14,782 nucleotides of DNA from Gammaproteobacteria bacterium (lineage in GTDB: Bacteria; Pseudomonadota; Gammaproteobacteria; SG8-11), in contig JACQEQ010000197.1 in NCBI GenBank assembly GCA_016200445.1, positions 1 to 14,782 on the forward strand, read 5' to 3'. The notes beneath the pieces were generated by a model, which made no database searches, had not been told where the DNA came from, and was given only the letters and a program-made list of their open reading frames with translations. A program made the translations under genes and the position numbers. Positions 7,082 to 14,099 of the stretch are shown piece by piece (positions within the stretch are counted from its first letter, which is position 1; the number at the start of each line of letters is the position of its first letter).

Positions 7082-8086
7082 TCACGGAATAGGCCGTAAT
7101 GAAAATCCGCTGCGAATCTGATCCTTCATTCTTTGCCACCGATCTGGATCTACCAGGATTTCCTCGCGAACAAGTGGCGAGTGTGCAAACGATCTTGACC
7201 CTGGCGCCGGGTTTCCGGCGTCGCGAGCGCCACCCAGAAGCACGTTATTGGTGAAGTAGTGGTATTTGTCGCGCTTTGTCGCGCGTTCCTTTCGCTCGTC
7301 GTCGTCGCCGCGTTCTACAAACAATTCCCGATAAAAGCGCCCGCACAAGTTGTCAAACTCAATGGCCAATTCGTGCGTAAGCGCGAATTCCCCCGCGAGG
7401 TACGTCTGACGATAAAGCAAACCTAAGAGAGATAGGCGAATTAGTATCGGCAAATGGCCGGCTACATATGTCAAGCATTTTGTATAGAGACGCGGTAGCT
7501 CAAGGTCGGGGGCGTGATGCTGAAGCTCCCAGAGTTGTTGCTGCGGCATGATGATCAAATCCAATTCATTCATCAGGCCGTGTAGCTGCAACTGCGTTTC
7601 GCCGAATGATGGCGGCGCCAACATCAGATTCCAGATGGGCGCGTAGTAAGCCAATTTCGTTTCAACGAAATTTGCATCTGTATCAACCAAGGCAACCAAG
7701 TCGATCGGCTTGTCTCCGAGCCGCACCTTGGTCGGGTCGCGAAAGTATGTTCGAATCCCCTCAAAAATTCGCCTACGCGCGTTGTAATCCTTGCGGCCAG
7801 TCTTGTGATGCGGGAGAACGTCGGGACTGAACAAGTCGAAATGGACATCCAAGTGGGAATCGGTCCATCCGCATCGATTCTTAACCGCGTGATACCAAAC
7901 GTCCACGCGCATTCTCTCAATGAGGGATTTGGGTCGCGGTCCTGGTTTTCCCCGCCCGCTCCCTCCCAGTTTCTTATCCTGAGCTTCGTCCGCCAAATGC
8001 GCTCTCCAAAAAATGCGACTAATTCGCCGTATCACTTGGTCCTGATAATTATTTTCAGCATGCCGCAAAATTCCCCAACCTTCCAT
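7082..8086 (-). CDS. Unrecognised 334-residue protein
   Basis: I do not recognise a family. The N-terminus (about 1-35) is polar and helical, followed by a Gly/Pro/Lys-rich linker (GGSGRGKPGPRPK, 41-53). There is a Trp/His/Asp-rich section (VDVWYHAVKNRCGWTD, then LDVHFDLFSPDVLPHH) around 61-94 and a basic segment (KTGRKDYNARRR, 95-106). The helix-rich part 170-250 includes a hydrophobic run (ILIRLSLLGLL, about 214-224), too short and too isolated for a clear membrane protein. ATG 8086 lies only 10 bp from the start of the divergent small gene and its ribosome site is poor; a TTG at 8068 with AAGG and GGGGA just upstream is an alternative. The steady non-repetitive composition over 1 kb supports a real gene. 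Function cannot be stated; its pairing with a small DNA-binding protein in an island suggests a mobile or conflict role. Confidence 0.7.
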   Translation of the reverse strand: MEGWGILRHAENNYQDQVIRRISRIFWRAHLADEAQDKKLGGSGRGKPGPRPKSLIERMRVDVWYHAVKNRCGWTDSHLDVHFDLFSPDVLPHHKTGRKDYNARRRIFEGIRTYFRDPTKVRLGDKPIDLVALVDTDANFVETKLAYYAPIWNLMLAPPSFGETQLQLHGLMNELDLIIMPQQQLWELQHHAPDLELPRLYTKCLTYVAGHLPILIRLSLLGLLYRQTYLAGEFALTHELAIEFDNLCGRFYRELFVERGDDDERKERATKRDKYHYFTNNVLLGGARDAGNPAPGSRSFAHSPLVREEILVDPDRWQRMKDQIRSGFSLRPIP

Positions 8087-8096
8087 AGGAAATCCA

Positions 8097-8339
8097 ATGA
8101 CTCCGACAAAAAAGGCTGACCTTGTTGATGAGATGGTCGCACGCTACGGCACCGTGATGCGCGGTCCCGACCTATACCGCGCACTTGGCTTTCGAACCTA
8201 TTCAGGCTTCTATAAAGCCAACAAAAACAATCAGTTATCCGTCAAGGTCTTTTACATAGAAGGCCGTAGAGGGGTCTTCGCGCTAACCGGCGCGGTGGCT
8301 CGCTTCTTGGAATCAAAGGGCTCGGACGAGTCCACTTAA
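8097..8339 (+). CDS. Small helix-turn-helix protein, excisionase/AlpA-like
   Basis: This 80-residue protein starts with a helical segment (LVDEMVARYG), then RGPDLYRALGF (22-32) and a second helix with a basic turn (TYSGFYKANKNN). A strand-like run (VKVFYIEGRRGVFALT, 49-64) leads into a last helix (GAVARFLESK). This layout, choose-a-row helix, variable helix, then a short wing ending in a helix, resembles MerR/excisionase-type winged DNA-binding domains used by mobile elements. The AGGA 7 nt before ATG 8097 supports the start. It is divergent from the 334-residue gene with 10 bp between start codons, so the two promoters must lie inside each other's coding regions or share a very compact control site. 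Likely a regulator of the neighbouring unknown gene; this is inferred. Confidence 0.75.
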   Translation: MTPTKKADLVDEMVARYGTVMRGPDLYRALGFRTYSGFYKANKNNQLSVKVFYIEGRRGVFALTGAVARFLESKGSDEST

Positions 8340-8599
8340 GCCGCCGGCCGACATGCGCTGCCAGCAAGAGGGCTAGCAGGCAAGGCTTACATACCGGCTT
8401 CAATGACAGCGTGATCGGGCTGCCATGAATGCCCTGACGAATTCAATCCGAAAGGAGTTCAGATAACGGCCGCAGCCGAGAAACACCGAAGAGGAAACGA
8501 TCAGATTACTGAGCCAGAAACACGAACGCCTCAAATTCTCTTGCAGGAGAAAGTGAGGCGGCGTGCGTAGACGCGATAGAACTGCGACCTAGCAATCGC

Positions 8600-8628
8600 A
8601 TTCTCTACCCATCTTTCGCCCGTGTCAA
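8600..8628 (-). promoter_or_regulatory. Candidate sigma70 promoter directed leftwards
   Basis: On the minus strand a perfect TTGACA (8628-8623) is followed after exactly 17 bp by GAGAAT (8605-8600), which matches four of six positions of TATAAT. Transcription would start near 8593 and run antisense to the small HTH gene towards the 334-residue gene at 8086. It could drive that gene with a long leader, or a non-coding RNA. This is a motif match only. Confidence 0.3.
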
Positions 8629-8689
8629 CACCCCGTAGCACCCGGGTGGTCTAGCTCGCCCTAAAAATCCAGCAGTTGGCCAGCGCGGA

Positions 8690-8740
8690 CGCGAACCGCT
8701 CGCGCATCGGGAGACTGCGTCTCGTCGAAATGCAATTTCG
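8690..8740. repeat. Three tandem small hairpins upstream of the transposase
   Basis: Three perfect inverted repeats follow one another: CGCGA-ACCGC-TCGCG (8690-8704), GAGAC-TGC-GTCTC (8711-8723) and CGAAAT-GCA-ATTTCG (8726-8740). They end about 25 bp before the transposase start. In RNA they would form consecutive stem-loops in the transposase leader, which could limit read-through expression; they might also be protein-binding sites near the element's end. Confidence 0.45.
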
Positions 8741-8764
8741 GCGGGTGTCTGAGGGATGGACAGC

Positions 8765-9871
8765 ATGGCGATGCATTTTTTGAGGACAGCCGAGTATCGA
8801 GATATTTGTCGGGCAGACATCGCAAAATTAAGTGACTTGGGAATAATTCACGCTTTGGCCGAAGTCCGGTGGGACTCCGTTGACATGCAGAGGTGTCCCG
8901 ACCCGAGTTGCGAATCGTTTAAAAGTCACTATTGGCGCCAGCACCGCAACCAGTGGCGGTGCCGCGACTGCGGGCGCGACTTTTCCGTCACTTCAGGAAC
9001 CCCCTTTGCCTATCACAAGAAAAGTCTTCGCGACATCCTCAACGGGATGTTTTCGTTTTGCGTGACAGCCAACGGCATTTCTACGATTGAACTCGCTGCT
9101 GACTTGGGCATGACGGACAAGTCGGCCTGGTACTTGATGGGCAAACTCAGAGAGGTCCTCGTACGGACGCGGCCCGTGGATATTACAGATGGCATCGTCC
9201 AGGCCGATGGCGGCTGGTTTGGCGGTAAGCGGCGCGATGCGAACAAGCACGGCAGCGGGCTGCATACCGAACAACGCGAAACGGCCATCCGTGAAAAGAT
9301 TGAAGGCGCCCCTAGCGGTCGACAGCGCCGCAAGAAGCACATGATGCCAGGCGGGAAGGAGAATGCGCGTCGCCGGAAACGGCGGCGCTGTGTTGAGGTC
9401 GTTCGTGAATTGCATCGCGAGCCCGGCAAAGGCGCTCGTCGCACGATCGTTTCGGTGGCGCTCTCGGAGCACGAAAAGTACATGATCAGTTTCATTCGAA
9501 AGTACGTTCCGGACGGGGCTCTGATCATGACCGATGAGAGCGGCGCATTCACGCCGCTGAGCAACTGGTATGAGCACAAGTGCGTGGTGCATTCTAGGGA
9601 GTATGTGAACGATGAAGGCACCAATGACAACCAGGCGGAGTCTTATTTTTCGCGCCTCCGGCGGGCCGAGTACGGCGTGCACCACCAGTACACCCCTCTG
9701 CATCTTTTCGAATACGCACAGGAAACGGCTTGGCGGGAGGACTGCCGGCGACAGTCCTTGAAGACCAAGCTGATAGGCCTGCTGAAAAGCACGCTCACCC
9801 TGGGTAAAGCAAATGTCTATCGTGGCTATTGGCAAGGCAACCGGCTGAAGGACGAGGTTCTCAATTGTTAG
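8765..9871 (+). CDS. IS1595-family transposase (ISXO2-like)
   Basis: The protein has the full layout of an IS1595/ISXO2-type DDE transposase. It has an N-terminal zinc ribbon (C44, C49, C66, C69; CPDPSC and CRDC), a helix-turn-helix region (about 100-125, ISTIELAADLGMTDKSAW), and catalytic acids in QADGGWFGGK (D148) and IMTDESGAF (D257). The third conserved block GTNDNQAESYFSRLRR (N287, E292) is followed by EYGVHHQY. A strongly basic insertion (about 157-227) explains its length of 368 residues, at the long end for the family. ATG 8765 is preferred over ATG 8756 because GAGGG (8751-8755) is correctly spaced only for the former and family members start similarly. The reading frame is unbroken, so the enzyme may be active. 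Terminal inverted repeats and a target duplication were searched by eye and not found convincingly. Confidence 0.95.
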   Translation: MAMHFLRTAEYRDICRADIAKLSDLGIIHALAEVRWDSVDMQRCPDPSCESFKSHYWRQHRNQWRCRDCGRDFSVTSGTPFAYHKKSLRDILNGMFSFCVTANGISTIELAADLGMTDKSAWYLMGKLREVLVRTRPVDITDGIVQADGGWFGGKRRDANKHGSGLHTEQRETAIREKIEGAPSGRQRRKKHMMPGGKENARRRKRRRCVEVVRELHREPGKGARRTIVSVALSEHEKYMISFIRKYVPDGALIMTDESGAFTPLSNWYEHKCVVHSREYVNDEGTNDNQAESYFSRLRRAEYGVHHQYTPLHLFEYAQETAWREDCRRQSLKTKLIGLLKSTLTLGKANVYRGYWQGNRLKDEVLNC

Positions 9872-9882
9872 CTGGTTCTCAA
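9856..9882. repeat. 9-bp direct repeat at the end of the transposase gene
   Basis: GGTTCTCAA occurs at 9856-9864, inside the last codons of the transposase, and again at 9874-9882, just after its stop codon. The second copy lies where the right end of an IS1595 element would be expected. No matching copy was found on the left side, so its link with the element's end is uncertain. Confidence 0.35.
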
Positions 9883-9900
9883 GCCCGCTAAGCCCCAATC

Positions 9901-10401
9901 CTAGAGCGCCGCCCACTGGCCCTCGCCGCTTTCGCGGGCATTGTGAATGCGGCGGATGCGATTTTGATTCGCGAGGTGCTTCAGCTGGTGCCGAACGTTG
10001 AGACGTAGCTCGACGAACCGTGATGAATCAACTTCGACGCCAGACGAAAGGGCGACACATATCGCGACTTCACGGGTTGGAGCTGATTTGCCGTTGAGCC
10101 CGGCCAGATATTTGAGAATGCAGCGCGTCATCCCTCCGTACGTTGTAGTGCGCGCGTTTATGTGTGGCTGAACCGGCTGGATACGCTCTGCATTGACCGC
10201 GATTTCGTGGAGGGTCAGTATACGATCGACCGCCTGCACATCATGCTCCAGGGCCTGAATCGTCGCTGCGTGTTGATCGCGTGCTTTCTCCTGGGCTAGT
10301 AAGAGATCAGGATAGGCTGCTTGAGCCCGCTGCAGCTCGCCACCGAGATACGCGCGCTTTTTTACAAGCCACTTTAGAGAAGGGGGAATTCGATATGTCA
10401 T
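9901..10401 (-). CDS. Conserved hypothetical protein: coiled coil plus winged-helix-like C-terminus
   Basis: This 166-residue protein begins MTYRIPPSLKWLVKKRAYL. It continues with a charged helical stretch (about 20-68, LQRAQAAYPDLLLAQEKARD and ATIQALEHDVQAVDRILTLHE) typical of a coiled coil. A short proline-containing linker (about 73-86) leads to a helical domain (YGGMTRCILKYLAGLNGKSAPTR split as helix-turn, then VRHQLKHLANQNRIRRIHN) that looks like a winged helix ending in GQWAAL. I believe similar uncharacterised proteins are common in accessory regions of Proteobacteria, but no function is known to me. It converges with the transposase with 29 bp between stops, and could be a passenger of the same element or an older resident. 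Its start codon lies inside a large palindrome that includes the only Shine-Dalgarno-like run. Confidence 0.75.
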   Translation of the reverse strand: MTYRIPPSLKWLVKKRAYLGGELQRAQAAYPDLLLAQEKARDQHAATIQALEHDVQAVDRILTLHEIAVNAERIQPVQPHINARTTTYGGMTRCILKYLAGLNGKSAPTREVAICVALSSGVEVDSSRFVELRLNVRHQLKHLANQNRIRRIHNARESGEGQWAAL

Positions 10402-10424
10402 GGAATGACAATCTATTCCCCCTT
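10380..10424. promoter_or_regulatory. Nested palindrome over the start codon of the coiled-coil gene
   Basis: Outer perfect arms AAGGGGGAAT (10380-10389) and ATTCCCCCTT (10415-10424) enclose an inner palindrome TGTCAT-GGA-ATGACA (10396-10410). In the minus-strand message the purine arm AAGGGGGA precedes the start codon (10401-10399), and its partner lies in codons 5-8. Folding would therefore hide the ribosome site and the start codon together. It could equally be a DNA operator for the encoded winged-helix-like protein. Confidence 0.5.
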
Positions 10425-10473
10425 TGCGCTACAGTCATGGGCATTTGCTACTGCATAGCGTTGAGCGGAATCC

Positions 10474-10788
10474 ATGAAGCGCGTCTACACCTCTGCCAAC
10501 CTCGCCGAAGCCACGTTGTTGCGGCACGCGCTGGAACAAGCCGGCATACCGACACATGTATTGAACACGCACGCCGCCGGCGCATTGGGCGAGATTCCGA
10601 TGGCAGACGCGGGGCCGCAATTGTGGATCGCGCAGTTGCACCAGGAAACGCAGGCGCGCGCATTGATCGCGGAATTTTTGCGCAAGAAACCGGATGCGGC
10701 GGAGAGAGTCTGCACCGCCTGCGGTGAAACCAATCCCGGCGAATTCGACAGTTGCTGGAATTGCCGGGCTTGGTTGCCGCAGGTTTGA
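10474..10788 (+). CDS. DUF2007 domain protein with C-terminal zinc ribbon
   Basis: The 104-residue product starts MKRVYTSANLAEATLLRHAL, a typical DUF2007 opening, with the fold running to about residue 70 (GIPTHVLN and PQLWIAQ strands around helices). A C-terminal zinc ribbon is formed by C80, C83, C94 and C97 (CTAC and CWNC). DUF2007 proteins are described as putative signal-transducing proteins, related in fold to PII-like domains, with no settled role. It begins 72 bp from the divergent coiled-coil gene and its stop is only 3 bp from the stop of the convergent hydrolase. It seems to be the first ordinary chromosomal gene to the right of the island. Confidence 0.85.
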   Translation: MKRVYTSANLAEATLLRHALEQAGIPTHVLNTHAAGALGEIPMADAGPQLWIAQLHQETQARALIAEFLRKKPDAAERVCTACGETNPGEFDSCWNCRAWLPQV

Positions 10789-10791
10789 AAC

Positions 10792-12024
10792 CTACTTTTG
10801 CGCCGGGTAGTACCACACCCGTTTGATCAGGCCGGCCGACACCTCGTAAATTGCGAAGGCGTTCTGGCTGCGTTCCTCGCCGGCCTTGGTCTTCCAGGTG
10901 GCGCGCTCGCGTGTGAAAACGAAATTGCCGTTGGTGGCGACCATATGGATTTCGCTACGGGCCGTCGGATTGCCGCGAAAATATCTTTCCATGCCGGCAC
11001 GCAGGGCGGCGCGTCCCTTGCTCTCGATTTCCATCTTGTCGGCGACTACGTTGTACCAGACGAAATCCTCGGCCACGTAGCGCGCCATGGCTTCGACATC
11101 GCGGGCGTTGAACGCATCGACCTGCGCGCGCACCACGGTTTCCGGAGAATCGAATGCCGGCGTCAGCGGCGCGGCGATATAGCCAAGGCAGGCCAGAAAT
11201 TTTTCCTGTGCGCGATAGGCATGGTCGCGGGCAACCGGGTCGGCGTCGAATGTAAACTCCTGCTCGTCCAGTTTTCTCGACAGCAAATGGCCGAGTCCCG
11301 AAAGGCCGTTCACTTCGCAGTGGTTGCCGGCCTCGCGCAAGCGTGCGCAGTAGATGCGGGCGCCGAAGGCGGGCGTGGTCGTATCCTCGCTGCCCTGGCT
11401 GATATGCACCGGCGGCAGACCGGCGCGCGCCGACTGATCGGGGGATACCTGTTCCGGCGTCGCCCGCCCCATCAGCAGCTTTCGCATCCAGCCGCTGCCG
11501 GTGACCGCCACCGCCGGTGAATACAGCACCAGGGCGTTCGGCGCGGAACTAAGCCCATCCTTTAGCGTATCGCCGACCGCCGCCATCGCCGCCAACTGTC
11601 CTCCCGCGGAAACGCCGTACGCCGCGACGCGGTCGGCATCGACGTTGAAGACCTTCGCGTGTGCACGCAGCCAGCGGATCGCGTCCTTGGCATCCTCCAT
11701 GGCATCCAGCGGCGTCGTGGTCTTTTCGTCGGACAAACGATACTGCACCGCCATCGTCACCATGCCCAGCGCGGCGAAGCGCTGCGCGGAGGCATATACC
11801 CATTCGGGCGCGCCCGCATTCCAGCCGCCGCCGTGGAACAGCACCATGGCCGGACGAGCGGCAGCGCCCGCCACCTTGGGCGGGAAGAACAGGTGCGCCT
11901 TCAACTCCAGCATTCCCGCCCGCTTATAGACTTGTATATCCGGAGTACTCACGGACTCTTGCGCAAGCGCCACAGAAGCAACGAGCGCAAAGAGCAGGCC
12001 CATCGCCGATATCCGATGATTCAC
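10792..12024 (-). CDS. Secreted alpha/beta hydrolase fused to an NTF2/SnoaL-like domain
   Basis: The protein opens with a signal peptide of about 21 residues ending VALA before QES. The hydrolase part has the oxyanion-loop motif HGGGW (64-68), the nucleophile S139 in GVSAGG, and likely D214 (GSED) and H246 (GLGH) as the rest of the triad, as in BD-FAE/esterase-lipase hydrolases related to the hormone-sensitive lipase group. From about residue 294 to the end lies an NTF2/SnoaL-like domain (VDAFNARDVEAMARYVAEDF through VWYYP), which usually binds small ligands or pairs subunits. I place the start at GTG 12024, where GGAG sits 6 nt upstream; GTG 12036 and ATG 12003 are alternatives. It follows the M20 peptidase gene by about 110 bp on the same strand, so a shared transcript is possible. 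Substrate unknown; an exported esterase or peptidase is likely. Confidence 0.88.
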   Translation of the reverse strand: MNHRISAMGLLFALVASVALAQESVSTPDIQVYKRAGMLELKAHLFFPPKVAGAAARPAMVLFHGGGWNAGAPEWVYASAQRFAALGMVTMAVQYRLSDEKTTTPLDAMEDAKDAIRWLRAHAKVFNVDADRVAAYGVSAGGQLAAMAAVGDTLKDGLSSAPNALVLYSPAVAVTGSGWMRKLLMGRATPEQVSPDQSARAGLPPVHISQGSEDTTTPAFGARIYCARLREAGNHCEVNGLSGLGHLLSRKLDEQEFTFDADPVARDHAYRAQEKFLACLGYIAAPLTPAFDSPETVVRAQVDAFNARDVEAMARYVAEDFVWYNVVADKMEIESKGRAALRAGMERYFRGNPTARSEIHMVATNGNFVFTRERATWKTKAGEERSQNAFAIYEVSAGLIKRVWYYPAQK

Positions 12025-12133
12025 TCGCTGCTCCACAATTGGTTATACCAGCCCGGCCAGACTCCCGGGATCGGTACCGCAGACTTCATTCCCGACAACG
12101 CCGGCGCATCCTTCCGCACCCGTGTCCGCCGAA

Positions 12134-13603
12134 TCAGCGCGTACCCGCCAGCACCATCGCCACCGCCGCCGTCAGCTTCTTGGCGTAGGGAACATGCAGG
12201 AACTCGTTGGGCCCGTGCGCGTTCGACTTGGGTCCCAAGACTCCGGTAACGAGCATCTGCGCCTGCGGGAATTTCACCCCCAGCATGCCCATGAAGGGAA
12301 TCGTGCCGCCCTCCCCCAAATAGGCCGCAGGCTTGCCGTAGCACGTTTGCGAGGCCGCATCGAGCAAGGCAGACAGCCAGGGCTTCGATTCCGGCGCGTT
12401 CCAGCCGGTGGCGGAGGAATCGTATTCGAAAGTCACGCAGGCTGCGTGCGGTGGGTCCTGCTCCAGCAGCGACTTCATCGCAACAGCTGCGCGCGGGCCA
12501 TCCACCAGCGGCGGCAGTCGCATCGACAACTGCAGTTTGGTATAGGGGCGTTGCACGTTGCCGGCCGATTCGATCGACGGCAGGCCGTCGGCGCCGATCA
12601 CGGCGAGTGCGGCACGCCAGGTGCGATTCAGGATCAGCTCCACCGGGTCCTTGGTGGTCGGTTGCACGAAGGCGATCGGTCCGCTGCAGCATGCTGCCCA
12701 GGGAAAACGCTGCCACATAGCTTCGCCGAGGATGTCGGCGGCCTGCCTGGCCTGGCTCACGCGCTCGGCGGGAATGTCGCACGAAAACTCGGCGCTCTTG
12801 ACGATGCCGGTACGAGAATCGTCGATGCGGTCCAGCAACTGGCGCGCGACGCGGAACGATGACGGCACCACGCCGCCGGCGTCGCCCGAATGCACGCCTT
12901 CGTTCAAAACCGTCACCGACAGGGTGCCGTTGACGAGGCCGCGCAGCGACGTCGTCACCCACATCTGGTCGTAATTGCCGGCGCCGGAGTCGAGTGCAAT
13001 CACCAGTTGTACGTCACCCATGCGCGGTGCCAGGGCGTCGAGATAGACGGGCAGATCGTAGCTGCCGCTTTCTTCGCAGGTTTCGATCAGCCCCACGCAG
13101 TGGGGGCGCGCCACAGCTTGCCGGTCGAGGGCGGTGATGGCCGCAAGTGCGGCAAACACCGCGTAGCCGTCGTCGGCACTGCCACGCCCGTACAGCTTGC
13201 CGTCTTCGTAAACGGGAGTCCAGGGACCGAGGCCGGCGCGCCAGCCGGTCATTTCCGGCTGCTTGTCGAGGTGGCCGTATAGCAGCACGGTGCAATCCGC
13301 CGGCAGGCCGCCGGTCGCCGGGATATCGAAGAACAGGACCGGAGTGCGGCCTTCGATGCGAATCACTTCCAGGGTCAGGCCCGGCACGTTTTGCGCCAAG
13401 ACAAATTTCCTGGCTTGCTCGACCGCGGCGTCGATGTACCCGTGCTGTACCCAATCGCGATCGAAGTGCGGCGACTTGGCCGGCAGCTTCACGTATTCGA
13501 TCAACTGCGGGACGATTTCGGCGTCCCAGTGGTGGGAGACGTCGTCAAACAGGCGATTGGTGTCCAGGGCATTCAAGGCGGGTATGGCGTCGCGGGCGGT
13601 CAT
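12134..13603 (-). CDS. M20-family metallopeptidase (dipeptidase-like)
   Basis: This 489-residue enzyme has the di-zinc ligand set of the M20/ArgE/CPG2 family. These are H111 with D113 (GHLDKQPE), the bridging Asp in GRGSADDGY (about 144), the catalytic and metal-binding acids in ETCEESGS (E177, E178), D205 (IALDSGAG), and H463 in SNAHGPNEF near the C-terminus. The dimerisation or lid domain sits between about 215 and 370 (HSGDAGGVVPSSFRVARQL). The length matches CNDP-like dipeptidases rather than the shorter ArgE or DapE enzymes. There is no signal peptide, so it should act in the cytoplasm on short peptides. ATG 13603 lies about 140 bp from the divergent Ala/Pro-rich gene; only a weak GAG precedes it. 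The hydrolase gene lies downstream on the same strand. Confidence 0.93.
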   Translation of the reverse strand: MTARDAIPALNALDTNRLFDDVSHHWDAEIVPQLIEYVKLPAKSPHFDRDWVQHGYIDAAVEQARKFVLAQNVPGLTLEVIRIEGRTPVLFFDIPATGGLPADCTVLLYGHLDKQPEMTGWRAGLGPWTPVYEDGKLYGRGSADDGYAVFAALAAITALDRQAVARPHCVGLIETCEESGSYDLPVYLDALAPRMGDVQLVIALDSGAGNYDQMWVTTSLRGLVNGTLSVTVLNEGVHSGDAGGVVPSSFRVARQLLDRIDDSRTGIVKSAEFSCDIPAERVSQARQAADILGEAMWQRFPWAACCSGPIAFVQPTTKDPVELILNRTWRAALAVIGADGLPSIESAGNVQRPYTKLQLSMRLPPLVDGPRAAVAMKSLLEQDPPHAACVTFEYDSSATGWNAPESKPWLSALLDAASQTCYGKPAAYLGEGGTIPFMGMLGVKFPQAQMLVTGVLGPKSNAHGPNEFLHVPYAKKLTAAVAMVLAGTR

Positions 13604-13742
13604 GTAGTCACTCGGCAGGCGGATAAAAAATCATTTTACTGCGGATGGCGCGTCGCCGAGTTTCCGGGTGCGGCGGAAAGTTTCCGCAGTGCATCGCATT
13701 GGGCGTAGCATAGGTGCTCCCCTCATTTTTACGGCCTCCACC

Positions 13743-14093
13743 ATGTCACACGCCCCCGCACCCGCCGCCGCTCCCGCTCCTGCCGCCGCACCGGCCAGCC
13801 CGCCAAAAGACGCGGTGGGAAGTCTTGCGGAAGAGATCTACGCGCGTTTTGTCACGGGCGCGGTGACCTTGAACGGGATAGAGCCGTCCATCAACGGTAG
13901 CGCGGATGGCTATGCACGATTGGCCTACAAGCTTGCCGAAACCTTTCGGCACGTGGCAGCGGAGATCAAGGAAACCAATACGCCGGCCGCCAAGGCATTC
14001 GATCTCAATGCCTTCGATTTCGATACCTGGACCAAGCCGGCCGCAGGCGGTGCGCCGGCAGCGGCCGCGCCGGCAACCGCGGCGCCCAAGTAG
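13743..14093 (+). CDS. Small Ala/Pro-rich hypothetical protein
   Basis: The 116-residue product has a low-complexity Ala/Pro head (MSHAPAPAAAPAPAAAP) and an Ala-rich tail (GGAPAAAAPATAAPK). Between them is a compact helical core of about 80 residues (VGSLAEEIYARFVTG, then YARLAYKLAETFRHVAAEI, then FDLNAFDFDTW). ATG 13743 is preferred because upstream in-frame codons read as non-coding; the ribosome site is weak. There is no signal peptide or membrane segment. The Ala/Pro arms look like flexible linkers. I do not recognise a family. Its stop is 6 bp from the stop of the convergent pilin gene. The well-formed core supports a real gene, although the high GC leaves some doubt. Confidence 0.65.
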   Translation: MSHAPAPAAAPAPAAAPASPPKDAVGSLAEEIYARFVTGAVTLNGIEPSINGSADGYARLAYKLAETFRHVAAEIKETNTPAAKAFDLNAFDFDTWTKPAAGGAPAAAAPATAAPK

Positions 14094-14099
14094 CGTCCA

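Larger units (their letters stand above)
8340..8755. other. Gene-free stretch between the HTH gene and the transposase
   Basis: No convincing gene is present in these 416 bases on either strand. An open frame of about 50 codons (roughly 8415-8570, plus) has no start codon. The stretch contains a 10-bp palindrome CACCCGGGTG (8639-8648), a promoter-like pair on the minus strand (8600-8628) and three short hairpins (8690-8740) just before the transposase. It may include the left part of the insertion sequence and its regulatory leader, or the remains of decayed genes. Confidence 0.6.

Noticed and set aside
8415..8570. Open frame of about 50 codons in the gene-free stretch
   Set aside because: It has no start codon after the preceding stop and no ribosome site at a usable position; the translation looks random.
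8369..9898. Possible terminal inverted repeats of the transposon (GGGCTAGCAGGC near 8369 versus GGGCTTAGCGGGC on the minus strand near 9898)
   Set aside because: The match needs a gap and mismatches, would make the element longer than usual for IS1595, and no 8-bp target duplication flanks it.
8993..9916. Long minus-strand frame (307 codons) opposite the transposase
   Set aside because: It is the mirror of a well-supported transposase; its translation shows no recognisable domain and it would overlap the convergent gene's end.
10281..10727. Plus-strand frame across the island border
   Set aside because: It overlaps the coiled-coil gene and DUF2007 gene in other frames, both of which have better support.
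12021..12962. Long Arg-rich minus-strand frame inside the M20 gene region
   Set aside because: It is another frame of the high-GC M20 peptidase gene, whose metal ligands are all present; the Arg-rich composition is typical of a frame shadow.
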